From NCBI RefSeq assembly GCF_014164785.1, contig NZ_JACJFN010000002.1, positions 248,001 to 312,000 on the forward strand: a stretch of 64,000 nt of DNA. Direction: 5' to 3'. Made by a program: the position numbers and the translations under genes. Under the pieces are notes generated by a model that ran no database searches, was not told the origin of the DNA, and saw only the letters and a program-made list of their open reading frames with translations. Shown in pieces: positions 18,310 to 27,904 of this stretch. The stretch is from Aquipseudomonas guryensis. Its GTDB lineage: Bacteria > Pseudomonadota > Gammaproteobacteria > Pseudomonadales > Pseudomonadaceae. How positions within the stretch are numbered: position 1 is the stretch's first letter; every line of letters begins with the position of its first letter.

Positions 18310-19278
18310 TTACGGCTTGCGCGCCACCAGCACGGCGCGGGTCGGCGCCGGCAGGCCTTCGAGCGTGCGGCTGTGGTCGGCCGGGTCGAGGAAATCCGGC
18401 AGCGATTGGAAGCGCATCCAGTCGGTGGCGCGCTGTTCCTCGATGCTGGTCACCGACACGTCCACGCACTGCACATCGACGAAACCGGCGCGCCGTAGCC
18501 ACAGCTCCAGCGCCGGCACCGAAGGCAGGAACCAGACATTGCGCATCATCGCGTAGCGGTCTTCCGGTACCAGCACCTGCTGAGCGTCGCCTTCCACCAC
18601 CAGGGTTTCCAGCACCAGTTCGCCGCCCTTGCGCAGGCAGTCCTTCAATTCCAGCAGATGGTCGATGGGCGAACGACGGTGATACAGCACGCCCATGGAA
18701 AACACCGTGTCGAAGCCTTCGAGTTTGGCTGGAAGTTCTTCCAGGGCCAGTGGCAGGTGCCAGGCCGGCAGGTCCGGCAGGTAGCGTTTGACGGCGAGGA
18801 ACTGGTTGAGGAATAGCCAGTTGGGGTCGATACCGACCACGCTGCCAGCGCCGGCACCGAGCATGCGCCACAGGTAGTAACCGTTGCCGCAGCCGACATC
18901 CAGCACACGCTTGTTCTGCAGGTCCAGATGCGGAGCGACCCGCGACCATTTCCAGTCCGAGCGCCATTCGGTGTCGATGTGCACGCCGAACAGGTCGAAC
19001 GGCCCCTTGCGCCAGGGAATCAGGCCCTGCAGGGCGCCGAGCAGCTTGGCGCGGCTGGCTTCATCGCAGGGGCCGTCGAGTAGCAGCTGATCGCGCAGCT
19101 CCTGGCGTTCGACGTTCAGTGTCGGCAGGCTCTGCACGGCGGCATACCAGCGCTGCAGGTCGCCGTGACCGACCGCCAGCTTGGCGTCGATCTGTGCCGG
19201 CAGGTCGGCCGCCCAATCCTGCAGCGGGCTGCCGGCCAGGGTTTGTTGCAGTGCGTCGAGGTCGAGGGCGGCAATCAT
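18310..19278 (-). CDS. cmoB: tRNA U34 carboxymethyltransferase
   Basis: CmoB uses carboxy-S-adenosylmethionine made by CmoA to convert 5-hydroxyuridine to cmo5U at the wobble position of several tRNAs. This 322-residue protein has the Rossmann SAM-type loop [15 protein letters not shown] near residue 124 and the CmoB-specific [11 protein letters not shown] near residue 105. The start [14 protein letters not shown] at 19278 gives the usual CmoB N-terminus and an ATGA overlap with cmoA; a longer frame is open but not needed. Confidence 0.95.
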   Translation of the reverse strand: MIAALDLDALQQTLAGSPLQDWAADLPAQIDAKLAVGHGDLQRWYAAVQSLPTLNVERQELRDQLLLDGPCDEASRAKLLGALQGLIPWRKGPFDLFGVHIDTEWRSDWKWSRVAPHLDLQNKRVLDVGCGNGYYLWRMLGAGAGSVVGIDPNWLFLNQFLAVKRYLPDLPAWHLPLALEELPAKLEGFDTVFSMGVLYHRRSPIDHLLELKDCLRKGGELVLETLVVEGDAQQVLVPEDRYAMMRNVWFLPSVPALELWLRRAGFVDVQCVDVSVTSIEEQRATDWMRFQSLPDFLDPADHSRTLEGLPAPTRAVLVARKP

Positions 19279-20018
19279 GGCAGGGCCACCAGCGAGGCGA
19301 AGTTGAGGCACTGGAACCACGGCACCACCTGGCTGAAACCGGCGGCAAGCAGGCGTTCGCGATGCTGTTCCAGGCTGTCCGGCTTCATCACGTTTTCCAG
19401 GGCGCTGCGTTTCTGGGCGATTTCCAGTTCGCTGTAGCCGTTGGCGCGTTTGAAGGCGATGTGCAGGTCGGTGAGCAGGGTGTGCTGCTGCTCGTCCTCG
19501 AAGCGCAGTTTTTCCGAGAGGATCAGCGCGCCGCCCGGCAGCAGGGCCTGGCGGATGCGCGTGAGCAGGGGCAGGCGCTGTTCGGGGTCGATGAACTGCA
19601 GGGTGAAGTTCAGCGCCACCAGGGACGTCGGGGCAAAGTCCAGGGCGAGAATGTCGCCCTCCTGCACGTCCACCGGCAGCAGCTCCTGGAACATCGAGTC
19701 CTGGGCGTGCAGGTATTCGCGGCAGCGCTCGACCATGGCATGCGAGTTGTCCACCGCGATCACCCGGCAGCCTTCGGTGCGCACATGCCGGCGCAGGGCC
19801 TGGGTCACCGCGCCGAGCGAGCTGCCCAGGTCGTAGAGTACCGAGTTTGGCTGGGCGAACTGCGCGGCCAGCACGCCGATGTTTTCGACAATGGTCGGAT
19901 AGCCCGGCACCGAACGCTTGATCATGTCCGGGAACACGCGCACCACGTCCTCGTTGAAGGCGAAGTCCTGCAACTCGGAGTGCGGCTGGGCGAAGAGGCG
20001 GTCGGGCTGGGTGGTCAC
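19275..20018 (-). CDS. cmoA: Carboxy-S-adenosyl-L-methionine synthase
   Basis: CmoA makes carboxy-SAM from SAM and prephenate for CmoB. The 247-residue protein has the family loop [15 protein letters not shown] near residues 62-76, and the stretch [12 protein letters not shown] typical of CmoA. It is the first gene of the cmoA-cmoB pair, with the cmoB start overlapping its stop. The N-terminus [20 protein letters not shown] is also characteristic. Confidence 0.96.
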   Translation of the reverse strand: MTTQPDRLFAQPHSELQDFAFNEDVVRVFPDMIKRSVPGYPTIVENIGVLAAQFAQPNSVLYDLGSSLGAVTQALRRHVRTEGCRVIAVDNSHAMVERCREYLHAQDSMFQELLPVDVQEGDILALDFAPTSLVALNFTLQFIDPEQRLPLLTRIRQALLPGGALILSEKLRFEDEQQHTLLTDLHIAFKRANGYSELEIAQKRSALENVMKPDSLEQHRERLLAAGFSQVVPWFQCLNFASLVALP

Positions 20019-20040
20019 GGCGATTCCGGCGGTTCTGGCG

Positions 20041-20071
20041 AAAAGGCCGGCATTTTAGCCAAGTGCCGGCC
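20041..20071 (-). terminator. Rho-independent terminator upstream of cmoA, ending the lipoprotein gene
   Basis: On the minus strand, eight-base arms GGCCGGCA and TGCCGGCC (20071-20064 and 20052-20045) with an 11-base loop are followed at once by TTTT (20044-20041). It lies 16 bases after the lipoprotein stop and would insulate cmoAB from it. Confidence 0.7.
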
Positions 20072-20086
20072 CAGGCCCAACCACCA

Positions 20087-20656
20087 TCACTTCAACTGGT
20101 CGGAAAAGAACTCGCCAGCGCCCTGCAGCGGGCCCAGCGGATTGCGCTTGACCTCATAGCGGCGAATGTTCGGCTCGCCGTTGCTGACCTTGTGTACCAG
20201 GGTATCGTCGACCAGCACGAACACGGCGCGGAAGGCCCAGCCCTGTAGCTCGCGCTTCTTGCGGAAGTTGAGGACGTCGGCCCAGAAGTTGCCGACCCGC
20301 TGGGTATCGGTCTTGTTGAAGTCGAAGGCGTAGCCGATGCAGCGATCCTTGGCTTCCAGACACTGGATCAGGCCGTCGGGCAGGTAGCTGATGGGCACGT
20401 TGGGTTGCACGAACATCAGGCGCAGGTCGATGAACGAAAGCATCTTGCCGTTGCCCTGGGCCAGCGGGTCGAAACCCAGCGAAAAAAGCTCCGAACGAGT
20501 GGTCTTGCCCGTCTGTGCCTGGGCGTAGCGGATCTCTGCATCGAGATAGTCATTGAAGGGGGAAAGCACCTCGGCGCGCTCGCTGGGTAGCAGGCTGCTG
20601 CACCCCGGCAACCATACCAATGGGAACAGCACGATAACCCATGTAGTGGCGCGCAT
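20087..20656 (-). CDS. Lipoprotein of unknown function
   Basis: A 189-residue protein with a clear lipoprotein signal ending LPGC (Cys19) and Ser at +2, so probably outer-membrane attached. The mature part is mixed alpha/beta with two more Cys residues (near 99 and 106 in [14 protein letters not shown]) that could form a disulfide in the periplasm. No domain recognised. It is set apart from cmoA by a terminator and from the YhhN gene by 176 bases in which I see nothing definite. Confidence 0.65.
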   Translation of the reverse strand: MRATTWVIVLFPLVWLPGCSSLLPSERAEVLSPFNDYLDAEIRYAQAQTGKTTRSELFSLGFDPLAQGNGKMLSFIDLRLMFVQPNVPISYLPDGLIQCLEAKDRCIGYAFDFNKTDTQRVGNFWADVLNFRKKRELQGWAFRAVFVLVDDTLVHKVSNGEPNIRRYEVKRNPLGPLQGAGEFFSDQLK

Positions 20657-20832
20657 TTTCCTCTCCTGATAAGTCCTGCCTTCTCTCTATAGACGATTTG
20701 ACAGTGGCTTGCCGTCTCATCTTCAAGACTAGTGGTCAATAGACGTGATCAGTGGTGGCGGCTGTATTGCACAGCCTTGCCGCAGGTTCGTGCAGCAGGC
20801 CTCGGCTTATGGCAGAGGCCGCAGCTGGCAGC

Positions 20833-21516
20833 TCATCGGGTTGCCAGTGAGGATGCTTCGGCCGGCTGAGCAGCACCCGCTTGCAGTGCTATCACTGAGG
20901 CGGCAATGCCCAACTGGCCCAGCCAGTAGCTGAGGATGATGGCGTAGCGGGCGCCATCGAACGGAGCGACGAAGCGGTTGATACCGATCAGGCTGTCCGA
21001 CAGCACGAACAGCAACGCGCCCCCTGCCGCCAGCCAGGCCGAGCGGGTGGCGATGCCGAGTGTTCCCAGGCGAGCGAGGGCGCGCCAGAGCATGCAGCCG
21101 ATGGCCAGGCTGTAGAACGCCACGGGAATCAGCAGGTCACCCAGGCCGGAGCTAGCCAGCACGCTGAACATGCTGCCGGCTACCGCAAATGCCAACAACA
21201 GGGCCAGCGGTGCCAGGCGCCGGCTCTCACCGAGGTAGGCGAGCAGATAGGCCAGATGAGCTATCAGGAATGCCCCCAGGCCGAAGACGAACAGGTTGGC
21301 CGGCCACTCCAGCAGCACATCGCCGAGCAGGGAGAACAGCAGGCCGATGCTGATCCAGCGTCGGTACGCCGAGGCGGCTACCGTGCGCAGCCACAGCAGC
21401 AGGGCGATCACCGGCAAGGGTTTGCTCAGCAGGCACAACCACTTGAGTTCGAGGTGCAGGCCGAGGACAAACAGCAGGACGCCGCCGAGTGCAAGCAGAC
21501 AGAACAGTGGACGCAT
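20833..21516 (-). CDS. YhhN-family integral membrane protein (lysoplasmalogenase-like)
   Basis: A 227-residue protein with about eight membrane helices. The polar motif LLFSLLGDVLLEW near residue 60, with the conserved Gly-Asp, and the late LFVLSDSLIGINRF (SDSxxxxxxF) are the YhhN/TMEM86 signatures; animal relatives hydrolyse the vinyl ether of lysoplasmalogens. The bacterial substrate is not established. The start MRPLFCLLALGG at 21516 is chosen since the upstream extension is polar and lacks a ribosome site. Confidence 0.82.
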   Translation of the reverse strand: MRPLFCLLALGGVLLFVLGLHLELKWLCLLSKPLPVIALLLWLRTVAASAYRRWISIGLLFSLLGDVLLEWPANLFVFGLGAFLIAHLAYLLAYLGESRRLAPLALLLAFAVAGSMFSVLASSGLGDLLIPVAFYSLAIGCMLWRALARLGTLGIATRSAWLAAGGALLFVLSDSLIGINRFVAPFDGARYAIILSYWLGQLGIAASVIALQAGAAQPAEASSLATR

Positions 21517-21603
21517 GGTGGGAGGCTCTCTTGTTTTACCCATTATTGCTGCTGGGGTGAGCAAGAGCAGGGCGCTACACGCCAGAGAGCCTGGCCAATG
21601 GCG

Positions 21604-22005
21604 TCAGTCCACCGTGACCTGGCAATCGATGGTCTTCGCCGGCGCCACGTCGACTTCCCAGGGCCGCTGGTACTGCATCAGCAAACGCCCGTTGCCTTTC
21701 TGGTATGCCTGGTAGCGCCAGGTCGACTGGCCGGCACTGCCGACCAGGCCAGCGTCTTCCGGGGTGGTGTAGACCTCCGGGCCAAGGCTGCGCAGCACGC
21801 CTGGCGCCGCGTCGGCCACCACCCAGCGGAAACCGGTAGTCGGGTTGCTGGGCAGGGAAATCACCAAGGTCTGGCCCGTGCTCAGTTCCATGGGGCATTT
21901 GCCCAGCTGCTTTTCCTGCACGCTGAGACTCGTTTGCGGCTGATGGGTACAGGCTGCAAGGAGGATGACGCTGGCGGGTAGCAGCAGGCGGTAGGCGGTG
22001 CTCAT
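21604..22005 (-). CDS. Chagasin/I42-type protease inhibitor lipoprotein
   Basis: A 133-residue secreted lipoprotein (LLAAC, Cys19). The mature domain carries the three inhibitor loops of family I42: NPTTGFRW near residue 53, a Gly-rich loop near residue 90 (VGSAGQSTWRY), and RPWE near residue 114. These loops wedge into papain-like cysteine proteases. The start at 22005 has a well-placed AGGAG on the minus strand. It may protect the envelope against host or self cysteine proteases (inference). Confidence 0.85.
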   Translation of the reverse strand: MSTAYRLLLPASVILLAACTHQPQTSLSVQEKQLGKCPMELSTGQTLVISLPSNPTTGFRWVVADAAPGVLRSLGPEVYTTPEDAGLVGSAGQSTWRYQAYQKGNGRLLMQYQRPWEVDVAPAKTIDCQVTVD

Positions 22006-22067
22006 GGCGGACTCCTGTGGATCGAAAGCCCGCACAGCATAGCCTTATCGGTGACGCTGTTGGGTGT

Positions 22068-22769
22068 TCAGGCCAGGCGCTGGCGCAACTGACCGAGCTG
22101 CTCGTCGATCAGCGGGGTCAGCAGGCTGAAGCATTCCGCCGGTGCTATGGCGACCCGTGGCGGATCGATCAATTGCCGCCGCAGGCTGTCCAGTGCCCGG
22201 GCCAGGGCCGTGTTGCGGCTGGCGCGTGACTGTAGGCGCAGGCTCAGGTAGCGCAGTTGTACTTGCAGGGGCAATGGGCAGCGCTCGGCGCTGGCACCAC
22301 GCACGGCCAGGCCACGCAGGCGCGCCAGCTCTTCCAGCTCCCGGCAGCTGCTGGCGATGCCCAGGTCACTGTGCAGCGGGCCGCTCAGGCGCAGCTCGAA
22401 CAGCTGGATCAGGATCAGCAGGCGCTCGATCAGGCGGCAGTGGCCGTCGAAGTCGCCCGCTTGTTGCTGCAGGGCCCGCCAGGCCGGTTGCAGTTCGGCC
22501 AGTTCGCCAGCGGCGCCGGGCAGGCTGCGCCACAGGCCATCCAGTTCCAGGGCCAGGTTGCGGCACTGGTTGCGCGCATCGTTGCTGTTCTGGCCGCCGA
22601 GGCCACGGTGTTTCTGTAGGCGCTGCAGCAGCTCCAGGCTGTGTACCAGCGCTTGCTGCAAGTCTTGCTGGCGTTGCCGGGTCTGGCGGTGGGCGATGGA
22701 CTGCTGGAGCAGTATCAGTACCAGCAGAGTGGCGCCGGTGCCGGCCAAGGCCAGGAGGGTCGGTGTCAT
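22068..22769 (-). CDS. Membrane-anchored helical protein partnered with the short chemoreceptor
   Basis: A 233-residue protein with one N-terminal membrane helix (residues ~5-24) followed by an all-helical, Gln/Leu/Arg-rich region. The stretch [15 protein letters not shown] near residue 45 resembles the (L)Q-x-ERG-x-S start of NIT (nitrate/nitrite sensing) domains, though the match is partial. Its ATG overlaps the receptor stop (ATGA), so the two are co-translated. I infer it is a sensory or adaptor partner for the receptor, but the family cannot be confirmed by eye. Confidence 0.6.
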   Translation of the reverse strand: MTPTLLALAGTGATLLVLILLQQSIAHRQTRQRQQDLQQALVHSLELLQRLQKHRGLGGQNSNDARNQCRNLALELDGLWRSLPGAAGELAELQPAWRALQQQAGDFDGHCRLIERLLILIQLFELRLSGPLHSDLGIASSCRELEELARLRGLAVRGASAERCPLPLQVQLRYLSLRLQSRASRNTALARALDSLRRQLIDPPRVAIAPAECFSLLTPLIDEQLGQLRQRLA

Positions 22770-23857
22770 TGTCTGGCTCCCTCGGTCAGGCGCGTCAGGT
22801 AGTGGGTGAGGTTATGCAGTTCGCGATTCTGCGTGCTCTGTTGACCGAGCGCTGCACCGATCTCATGCAGTTGCTGGTTGAGTGACTGGTTGGCCTGGGT
22901 GTGTTCGCTGAGGGCCTGGCGCATCACCCCGAAACTCTGCAGGTTCTGCGTGCTGAAGTCGGCTTGCTGCTGCAGCCGGTTGGCCAGTGCCAGGCTCTGC
23001 TGGCAGCCGTTGGCGAGCAGCTGCTGGTGTTCGTCGACCTCCAGCTGCACATGCTGCACGGCCTGGCCGATGGCGCCGACTGCGCCGGTGATCTCCACGG
23101 CTGCGGCCGAGGTGGATTGCGCCAGGTTGCGCACTTCCTCGGCGACCACGGCGAAGCCACGACCCTGCTCGCCGGCTCGGGCGGCTTCGATGGACGCATT
23201 GAGGGCGAGCAGTTGGGTCTGCTTGGCCAGTGCCTGAATCAGTTGCACGGACTGCTCGACGGCACTGCTGTGTTGCAGCAGCTGACGCACTGCTGCAGCG
23301 GTGCGACCGAGGCTGAGTTGAATGCTTTGCATCTCGTTGCCCACTGATTGGGCGTCCTGGCGACCGCTGTCACTCATTTGGTGCATGCGCTCGAAGGCTT
23401 GCAGCGCCTGTTCGGCCAGGTCGCCGATATGCAGCAGGGTCTGGCTGATTTCCTCGCTGGCGGTGGCAATCATGTTGACCCGCAGGCTCTGTGCCTCGCC
23501 CTGTTGCTCGGTCTGTTCGGCCATATGTTCCAGTGACTGGGCGGCGAACTGCACTTCGCTGCGCAGGCGTTCGGCGCCGCGCTGTTCGTCGTCGCACTTG
23601 ACCAGCAGGTGGCTGCGTTCGGCCTGTCCGCCGAACAGCTGGGCTAGCTGTTGCAGCAGATGCTGCTGTTCCTGCTGCTGACGCCGCCAGCTGAGGCTTT
23701 GCGCACTGCCCAGATAAAACAGGATGAGCAACAGGCAGACGGCTGCACTGCTCTGGTCGAGCAGCGCCAGCAGGGTGCTGGCCAGTGCCAGCCCCAGGAG
23801 CGGCAAGGCGCGCAGTGGGCCGCAGCGTTGCAGGCAGTAGATACCGAGTTCGAGCAT
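22766..23857 (-). CDS. Short methyl-accepting chemotaxis protein lacking a periplasmic sensor
   Basis: A 363-residue chemoreceptor. Two hydrophobic helices (about residues 15-33 and 37-56) are joined by a tiny loop, so no periplasmic ligand domain exists. A glutamine-rich helical linker leads to the signalling domain, whose conserved hairpin tip is [20 protein letters not shown] near residues 215-234, followed by [11 protein letters not shown]. No HAMP domain is evident. The tip has QTQLLALN where most receptors have QTNLLALN. It probably senses through the membrane, the cytoplasm or its co-translated partner. Confidence 0.85.
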   Translation of the reverse strand: MLELGIYCLQRCGPLRALPLLGLALASTLLALLDQSSAAVCLLLILFYLGSAQSLSWRRQQQEQQHLLQQLAQLFGGQAERSHLLVKCDDEQRGAERLRSEVQFAAQSLEHMAEQTEQQGEAQSLRVNMIATASEEISQTLLHIGDLAEQALQAFERMHQMSDSGRQDAQSVGNEMQSIQLSLGRTAAAVRQLLQHSSAVEQSVQLIQALAKQTQLLALNASIEAARAGEQGRGFAVVAEEVRNLAQSTSAAAVEITGAVGAIGQAVQHVQLEVDEHQQLLANGCQQSLALANRLQQQADFSTQNLQSFGVMRQALSEHTQANQSLNQQLHEIGAALGQQSTQNRELHNLTHYLTRLTEGARQ

Positions 23858-24000
23858 GAGAGTTGTCCAGCTGGGCAGATTAATGCCCAGGGCGAAGCAA
23901 GATGCTGGCCAGCCGCCATTCGTCGCAACCTCTGCTGATGTCTTGTTGCAACCAGGTGCAACCCGATAAAGTGCGCCTTTGCTCTTTGTCGGTGAAGAGA

Positions 24001-24750
24001 ATGCTCAACGCCCGTCTGCTGTGTCTGGACAACCAGGCCCATGAACATGCCCACGACTATCACCAGTTGGTGATGTCGCTGTCGGGGCGCGCGGAATTCG
24101 AGGTCAATGGCCGTGGCGGCGAGGTTTGCCGCATGCGCGCCTGTCTGGTACCGGGCGATGCCGAGCACCAGTTCGCCGGCATGGGCGAGAACCGCATGCT
24201 GATTCTCGACCTCGATGAGCAGGACACCCCGGCAGAAGACCTGCTACTGCTGGCCCAGCTGTTCGAAAGCCCGCGCTACCCGGCGCTGGATGCCGATTTC
24301 CAGAACCTGCTGAGCTATGCCGGTGCCGAGCTGGCGCGCTATGGCAGCGACCCACACCTGGCCCGCGCCCTTGGCGGCGTGCTGCTGCGTGCCCTGCACC
24401 TGCGTCTGTTCGGTAAGCAGGCCGCTGCACCCGCTGGTGCCCTGGATGTCGAGCGGCTCGACCGCTATATCGCCGAACACCTGGCGCGGCGTATCACGGT
24501 GATCGAACTGGCCCAGGTGGCCTGTCTTAGCCCGAGCCATTTCCATGCGCAGTTCAAGGACAGCCTCGGCCTGACGCCGCACCAGTACCTGCTGAAAACC
24601 CGCCTCGATCGCGCCGCCCGCCTGCTGCGCGAGAGCCCACTGCCGCTGGTGCGGATCGCCGAGGAGTGTGGCTTCTCCAGCCAGAGCGCGCTGACCACGG
24701 CCATGCGCCGCTACCTGGGGCTAACGCCCAAGCGCCTGCGCAATCAGTAG
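24001..24750 (+). CDS. AraC-family transcriptional regulator
   Basis: A 249-residue regulator with an N-terminal cupin-like sensing domain (His-rich [12 protein letters not shown] near residues 14-25) and a C-terminal pair of helix-turn-helix motifs ([21 protein letters not shown] near 165-185 and [20 protein letters not shown] near 218-237), ending [11 protein letters not shown]. The start MLNARLL at 24001 is likely, although an in-frame GTG at 23992 is also possible since the ribosome site is weak. It is divergent from the chemoreceptor pair, which may be a target. The REP begins at its stop. Confidence 0.85.
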   Translation: MLNARLLCLDNQAHEHAHDYHQLVMSLSGRAEFEVNGRGGEVCRMRACLVPGDAEHQFAGMGENRMLILDLDEQDTPAEDLLLLAQLFESPRYPALDADFQNLLSYAGAELARYGSDPHLARALGGVLLRALHLRLFGKQAAAPAGALDVERLDRYIAEHLARRITVIELAQVACLSPSHFHAQFKDSLGLTPHQYLLKTRLDRAARLLRESPLPLVRIAEECGFSSQSALTTAMRRYLGLTPKRLRNQ

Positions 24751-24834
24751 GAGCGAGCTCTGCTCGCGAACATTGCCACTGCCGTCTCGTTGGTTTTGAA
24801 ACGGCGCCGCCATTCGCGAGCAGAGCTCGCTCCT
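24749..24834. repeat. Paired inverted REP element (Pseudomonas type)
   Basis: Two 22-base perfect arms, 24749-24770 and 24813-24834, with core GAGCGAGCTCTGCTCGCGAA, separated by 42 bases. This is the REP doublet arrangement common between convergent Pseudomonas genes. It begins within the last base pairs of the AraC gene and ends 13 bases from the sulfurtransferase stop, so it may also act as a bidirectional terminator. Confidence 0.85.
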
Positions 24835-24847
24835 GCATATCCGATTC

Positions 24848-25702
24848 TTAATCGCCGATGGCCACCGGGCGCGTCGGATCAGTGATCCACTCACTCCAGG
24901 AGCCGGCATACAGCGGCGCCAGCGGGTAGCCGGCCAGGCTCATGGCGAACAGGTTATGGCAGGCCGTCACCCCCGAACCGCAGTAGGCCACCAACGATTC
25001 CACAGGCTTGTCGCCGAGCAGGGCGGCGAAGCGCTGCTGCAGCTGTGCTGCCGGCAGGAAGCGCCCGTCGCTGCCGAGGTTGTCGGTGAATACCGCGCAC
25101 TGCGCACCGGGGATATGCCCGGCGACCGGGTCCAGCGGCTCCACCTCACCACGAAAACGTGGCAGGGCGCGGGCGTCGAGCAGGGTCAGCTCGCTGTTAC
25201 CGAGACGCTGCTGCAGTTGTGGGGCATCCAGCAGCAGGCGGTTGTCCGGCTGGCCGCTGAAGTTGCCGCGCGGCAGGCTTGGCACGTTGCTGTCGAGGGG
25301 CAGGCCGGCGTCTTTCCAGGCTTTCAGTCCGCCATCCAGTAGGTACACCCCTTCGCGCTTGCCCAGCCAGGCCAGCAGCCACCAGGCGCGTGCGGCGAAG
25401 GCACCCGGGCCATCGTCGTACAGCACCACGTCACTGTCCTGGCTGATGCCCCAGGCGCGCAGCTGGTCTTGCAGTTGCTGGGCATCCGGTAGCGGGTGGC
25501 GGCCGGTCACGCCCTTGAGTATCGGGCCGGACAGATCGCGCTCCAGGTCGGCGAACTGCGCACCGGGGATATGCCCTTCGCCGTAGCTGCGTGCGCCGTA
25601 ACTGGGATCGTCGAGGGCGAAGCGACAGTCGAGGATCACCAGCCCTGGCGTGTTCAGTCGGTCATGAAGAGCGGCGGCGGTGAGCAGTTGCGCGAGCGGC
25701 AT
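24848..25702 (-). CDS. sseA: Sulfurtransferase of the 3-mercaptopyruvate/thiosulfate family
   Basis: A 284-residue protein of two rhodanese domains: an inactive N-terminal one (residues ~5-135; ILDCRFALDDPSYG) and an active C-terminal one (~155-280). The active-site loop is CGSGVTA near residue 240, the form found in 3-mercaptopyruvate sulfurtransferases, while thiosulfate-preferring rhodaneses usually have CRKGVT. It moves sulfane sulfur from mercaptopyruvate to acceptors such as cyanide or thiols. The start at 25702 is supported by AGGAG upstream; a longer frame is open but has no signal. Confidence 0.88.
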   Translation of the reverse strand: MPLAQLLTAAALHDRLNTPGLVILDCRFALDDPSYGARSYGEGHIPGAQFADLERDLSGPILKGVTGRHPLPDAQQLQDQLRAWGISQDSDVVLYDDGPGAFAARAWWLLAWLGKREGVYLLDGGLKAWKDAGLPLDSNVPSLPRGNFSGQPDNRLLLDAPQLQQRLGNSELTLLDARALPRFRGEVEPLDPVAGHIPGAQCAVFTDNLGSDGRFLPAAQLQQRFAALLGDKPVESLVAYCGSGVTACHNLFAMSLAGYPLAPLYAGSWSEWITDPTRPVAIGD

Positions 25703-25827
25703 GGGAACTCCTGTGTCGAAAGATTGCCGATGAGCATCATAGAAACAGCTGCGCCCGCTGTCGCGCGGCATGATCAGAAGTGCTCCCCCGTGCCAGCGGT
25801 GGCGAGTGCCATGCGAGGACGTTTGCC

Positions 25828-26622
25828 ATGCTCAATCTGCCCCCTGTCATTGAAAGCGCCAACTTGGCGCGACGCATCGGTGTGCTGGTCGGCTCCACCC
25901 TGCTGACCCTGTATTTCTGCAGCCTGGTGCTGTTGCGCGCCGCCTGCGGGCGCCTGCGCCGTGCCGATGTCGATCGCTATACGCGGCGCTGGTCCGGCCT
26001 GCTGCTGCGTCTGGTGCGTATGCGCCTGAGCCAGCACGGCGCGCTACCGGACTTCAACGACGGCCGGCGCTACATCCTGCTCAGCAGCCATGCCAGCCAG
26101 TACGACATTCCCGCCAGTTTCGTCGCCTTGCCGGGCTCGATCCGCATGCTGGCGAAGAAGGAGTTGTTTGGCATTCCGCTGTTCGGCGCGGCGATTCGCG
26201 CGGCCGAGTTCCCCTCGGTGGACCGGCACAACCCGCAGCAGGCGCGCCAGGATCTGCAGGTGGCCAAGGCCATGATGGAAAGCGGCATCGTCCTCTGGGC
26301 CGCCCCGGAGGGTACGCGCTCCAAAGATGGCCAGTTGCTGCCATTCAAGAAAGGCTGTTTCCACCTGGCTCTGGATACCAATGCGCTGATCGTGCCGATG
26401 GTCTTTCGCGGTATCCACGAGGTGCTGCCAGCGCGCAGCTGGCGTTTCAACCTGGGTTTGCCGGTGGAACTGCATGTTGGCGAACCGATTGATGCCAGCC
26501 GCTACACTCCCGAGCAACTGCCCGAGCTGATGGCCGAAGTGCGCGCGTGCATGCAGGGCTTGCTGGGTGAGCAGGGCAGCAGGCTGCCGGTCAGGCAGCC
26601 CTTGCGGCCGCAAGCGGCCTGA
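25828..26622 (+). CDS. PlsC-type 1-acyl-glycerol-3-phosphate acyltransferase
   Basis: A 264-residue phospholipid acyltransferase with a membrane-inserting N-terminal helix (residues ~15-38). The catalytic HX4D motif is SSHASQYDIP near residue 88, and the phosphate-binding block is APEGTRS near residue 155. It adds a second acyl chain to lysophosphatidic acid or a related lysolipid. Pseudomonas has several paralogues, so this one's preferred substrate is unknown. Start at 25828 has GAGGA nearby; the frame upstream is open but non-coding in style. Confidence 0.87.
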   Translation: MLNLPPVIESANLARRIGVLVGSTLLTLYFCSLVLLRAACGRLRRADVDRYTRRWSGLLLRLVRMRLSQHGALPDFNDGRRYILLSSHASQYDIPASFVALPGSIRMLAKKELFGIPLFGAAIRAAEFPSVDRHNPQQARQDLQVAKAMMESGIVLWAAPEGTRSKDGQLLPFKKGCFHLALDTNALIVPMVFRGIHEVLPARSWRFNLGLPVELHVGEPIDASRYTPEQLPELMAEVRACMQGLLGEQGSRLPVRQPLRPQAA

Positions 26623-26634
26623 GGCATCCGCCAT

Positions 26635-26664
26635 GAAAAAGCCCGCCGATTGGCGGGCTTTTTC
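26635..26664. terminator. Bidirectional Rho-independent terminator
   Basis: Arms GAAAAAGCCCGCC and GGCGGGCTTTTTC around a four-base loop, with A-runs and T-runs on both sides. It lies between the converging acyltransferase and SMP-30-like genes and fits both. Confidence 0.92.
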
Positions 26665-26679
26665 ATTACACGGGGCAGA

Positions 26680-27741
26680 CTAGCGGTACTGCAGTTTGCC
26701 GATGCGGTCGTTGTCCAGGCTACCGAAGTAGAGGAAGTCGCCCACTGGCTTGACCGAGGTGACCATGCGCAGGTGCGTGCCACTGGTGTCGTGCAGGCTT
26801 TGCACGATCTCACCTTTCTCGTTGAGCGAGATGGCCAGGCCGTAATCCTTCGGCTTGGGCCACATCGAGCGCGGCAACTTGGCCAGCTGGGCCTTGAGCC
26901 AGGGCTGGTTCTGCAGGAAGTCGGCGTCGGCCTTGCGCGGCGTGGGCAGGGCTACCCAGAAGGTGCCGGCGCGATCGCCCTGCAGGTTGTCCGGCATGCC
27001 TGGCAGGTTGTCGATGAACACATCGTGGCTGCCGGCCTTTTCGCCTTTCAGCCAGTAGCGGGTGATGCGGTAGCGGTAGGTTTCGTTGACCAGCACGAAG
27101 TCCTCGTTCTGCGACAGCGCCACGCCGTTGGCGAAGTACAGGTCCTTGAGCAGGGTCTCGCTCTTGCCGGTGGCCGGGTCGTAGCGCAGCAGGCGGCCGT
27201 AGGGGCGGCCTTCGAGCAGGTCGAGCAGGTAATCCGGCTGTTGGAACTTGCTCGAGGCGTCGCTGAAATAGATGCGCCCGTCGCTGGCAATGTCGACATC
27301 GTCGGTGAAGGCGAACGGCACGCCGTCAGCCTCGGTACTGAGCACTTCGAGCTGCCCGGCCGGGCTGATGCGCAGCAGGCCCTTGTAAGCGTCGGCGACG
27401 ATCAGGTTGCCCTGGGCATCGAAGTCCATGCCCAGCGGCCGGCCGCCGGTGGCGGTGAGTACGTCGAGGCTGCCGTCCTCGGCAATGCGCACGATGCGCC
27501 CGTCATGCAGGCCGGCATAGACGCGGCCCTGGGCATCCACGGCGGTGTCTTCCGGGCCGTGGATCTCGCCCTTGGCCAGCAGCTCGGCCTTCATCAGGGT
27601 GTCGTTGGGCTCCAGTGCACCGGTCATCAGCGGTGCTACCGGCGGTTGCCAGGCCAGCGGGTCGATGGTGTTCGGGGTTAGCGCAAGGTAGCCCGCCGCG
27701 CCAGCGATCAGTAGGGCCAGCAGGCCGAGGAGTTTTTTCAT
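26680..27741 (-). CDS. SMP-30/strictosidine synthase-like six-bladed beta-propeller protein
   Basis: A 353-residue protein with one N-terminal membrane helix (MKKLLGLLALLIAG) and a periplasmic beta-propeller. Propeller repeats are visible as EDTAVDAQGRVYAGLHDG, GMDFDAQGNLIVADAYKG and VDIASDGRIYFSDASSKF, with YRYRITRYWLKG and a late SLDNDRIGKL blade. This matches the APMAP/strictosidine synthase-like group; some members are arylesterases or lactonases, but the function here is not known. The start at 27741 is the first Met before a good signal anchor. It is divergent from rnd. Confidence 0.82.
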   Translation of the reverse strand: MKKLLGLLALLIAGAAGYLALTPNTIDPLAWQPPVAPLMTGALEPNDTLMKAELLAKGEIHGPEDTAVDAQGRVYAGLHDGRIVRIAEDGSLDVLTATGGRPLGMDFDAQGNLIVADAYKGLLRISPAGQLEVLSTEADGVPFAFTDDVDIASDGRIYFSDASSKFQQPDYLLDLLEGRPYGRLLRYDPATGKSETLLKDLYFANGVALSQNEDFVLVNETYRYRITRYWLKGEKAGSHDVFIDNLPGMPDNLQGDRAGTFWVALPTPRKADADFLQNQPWLKAQLAKLPRSMWPKPKDYGLAISLNEKGEIVQSLHDTSGTHLRMVTSVKPVGDFLYFGSLDNDRIGKLQYR

Positions 27742-27904
27742 CGTTATTCTTCCCTGTACTGAGGTGGGGCGGCAGTGTAACCCGAGTAACGAGTCGCTGC
27801 GGGGTACTGGAATATCTGGGTATAAGCCAGACGTTCTGCGGCGGCAAATGCCCGGCCCAGGCGCCAGGCATATATACTGCGCGGCATTGCCCAAGGAGTG
27901 CCGC

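Noticed and set aside
22142..22885. Plus-strand frame opposite the chemoreceptor partner
   Set aside because: Shadow of the minus-strand pair, whose ATGA overlap and membrane helix are better supported.
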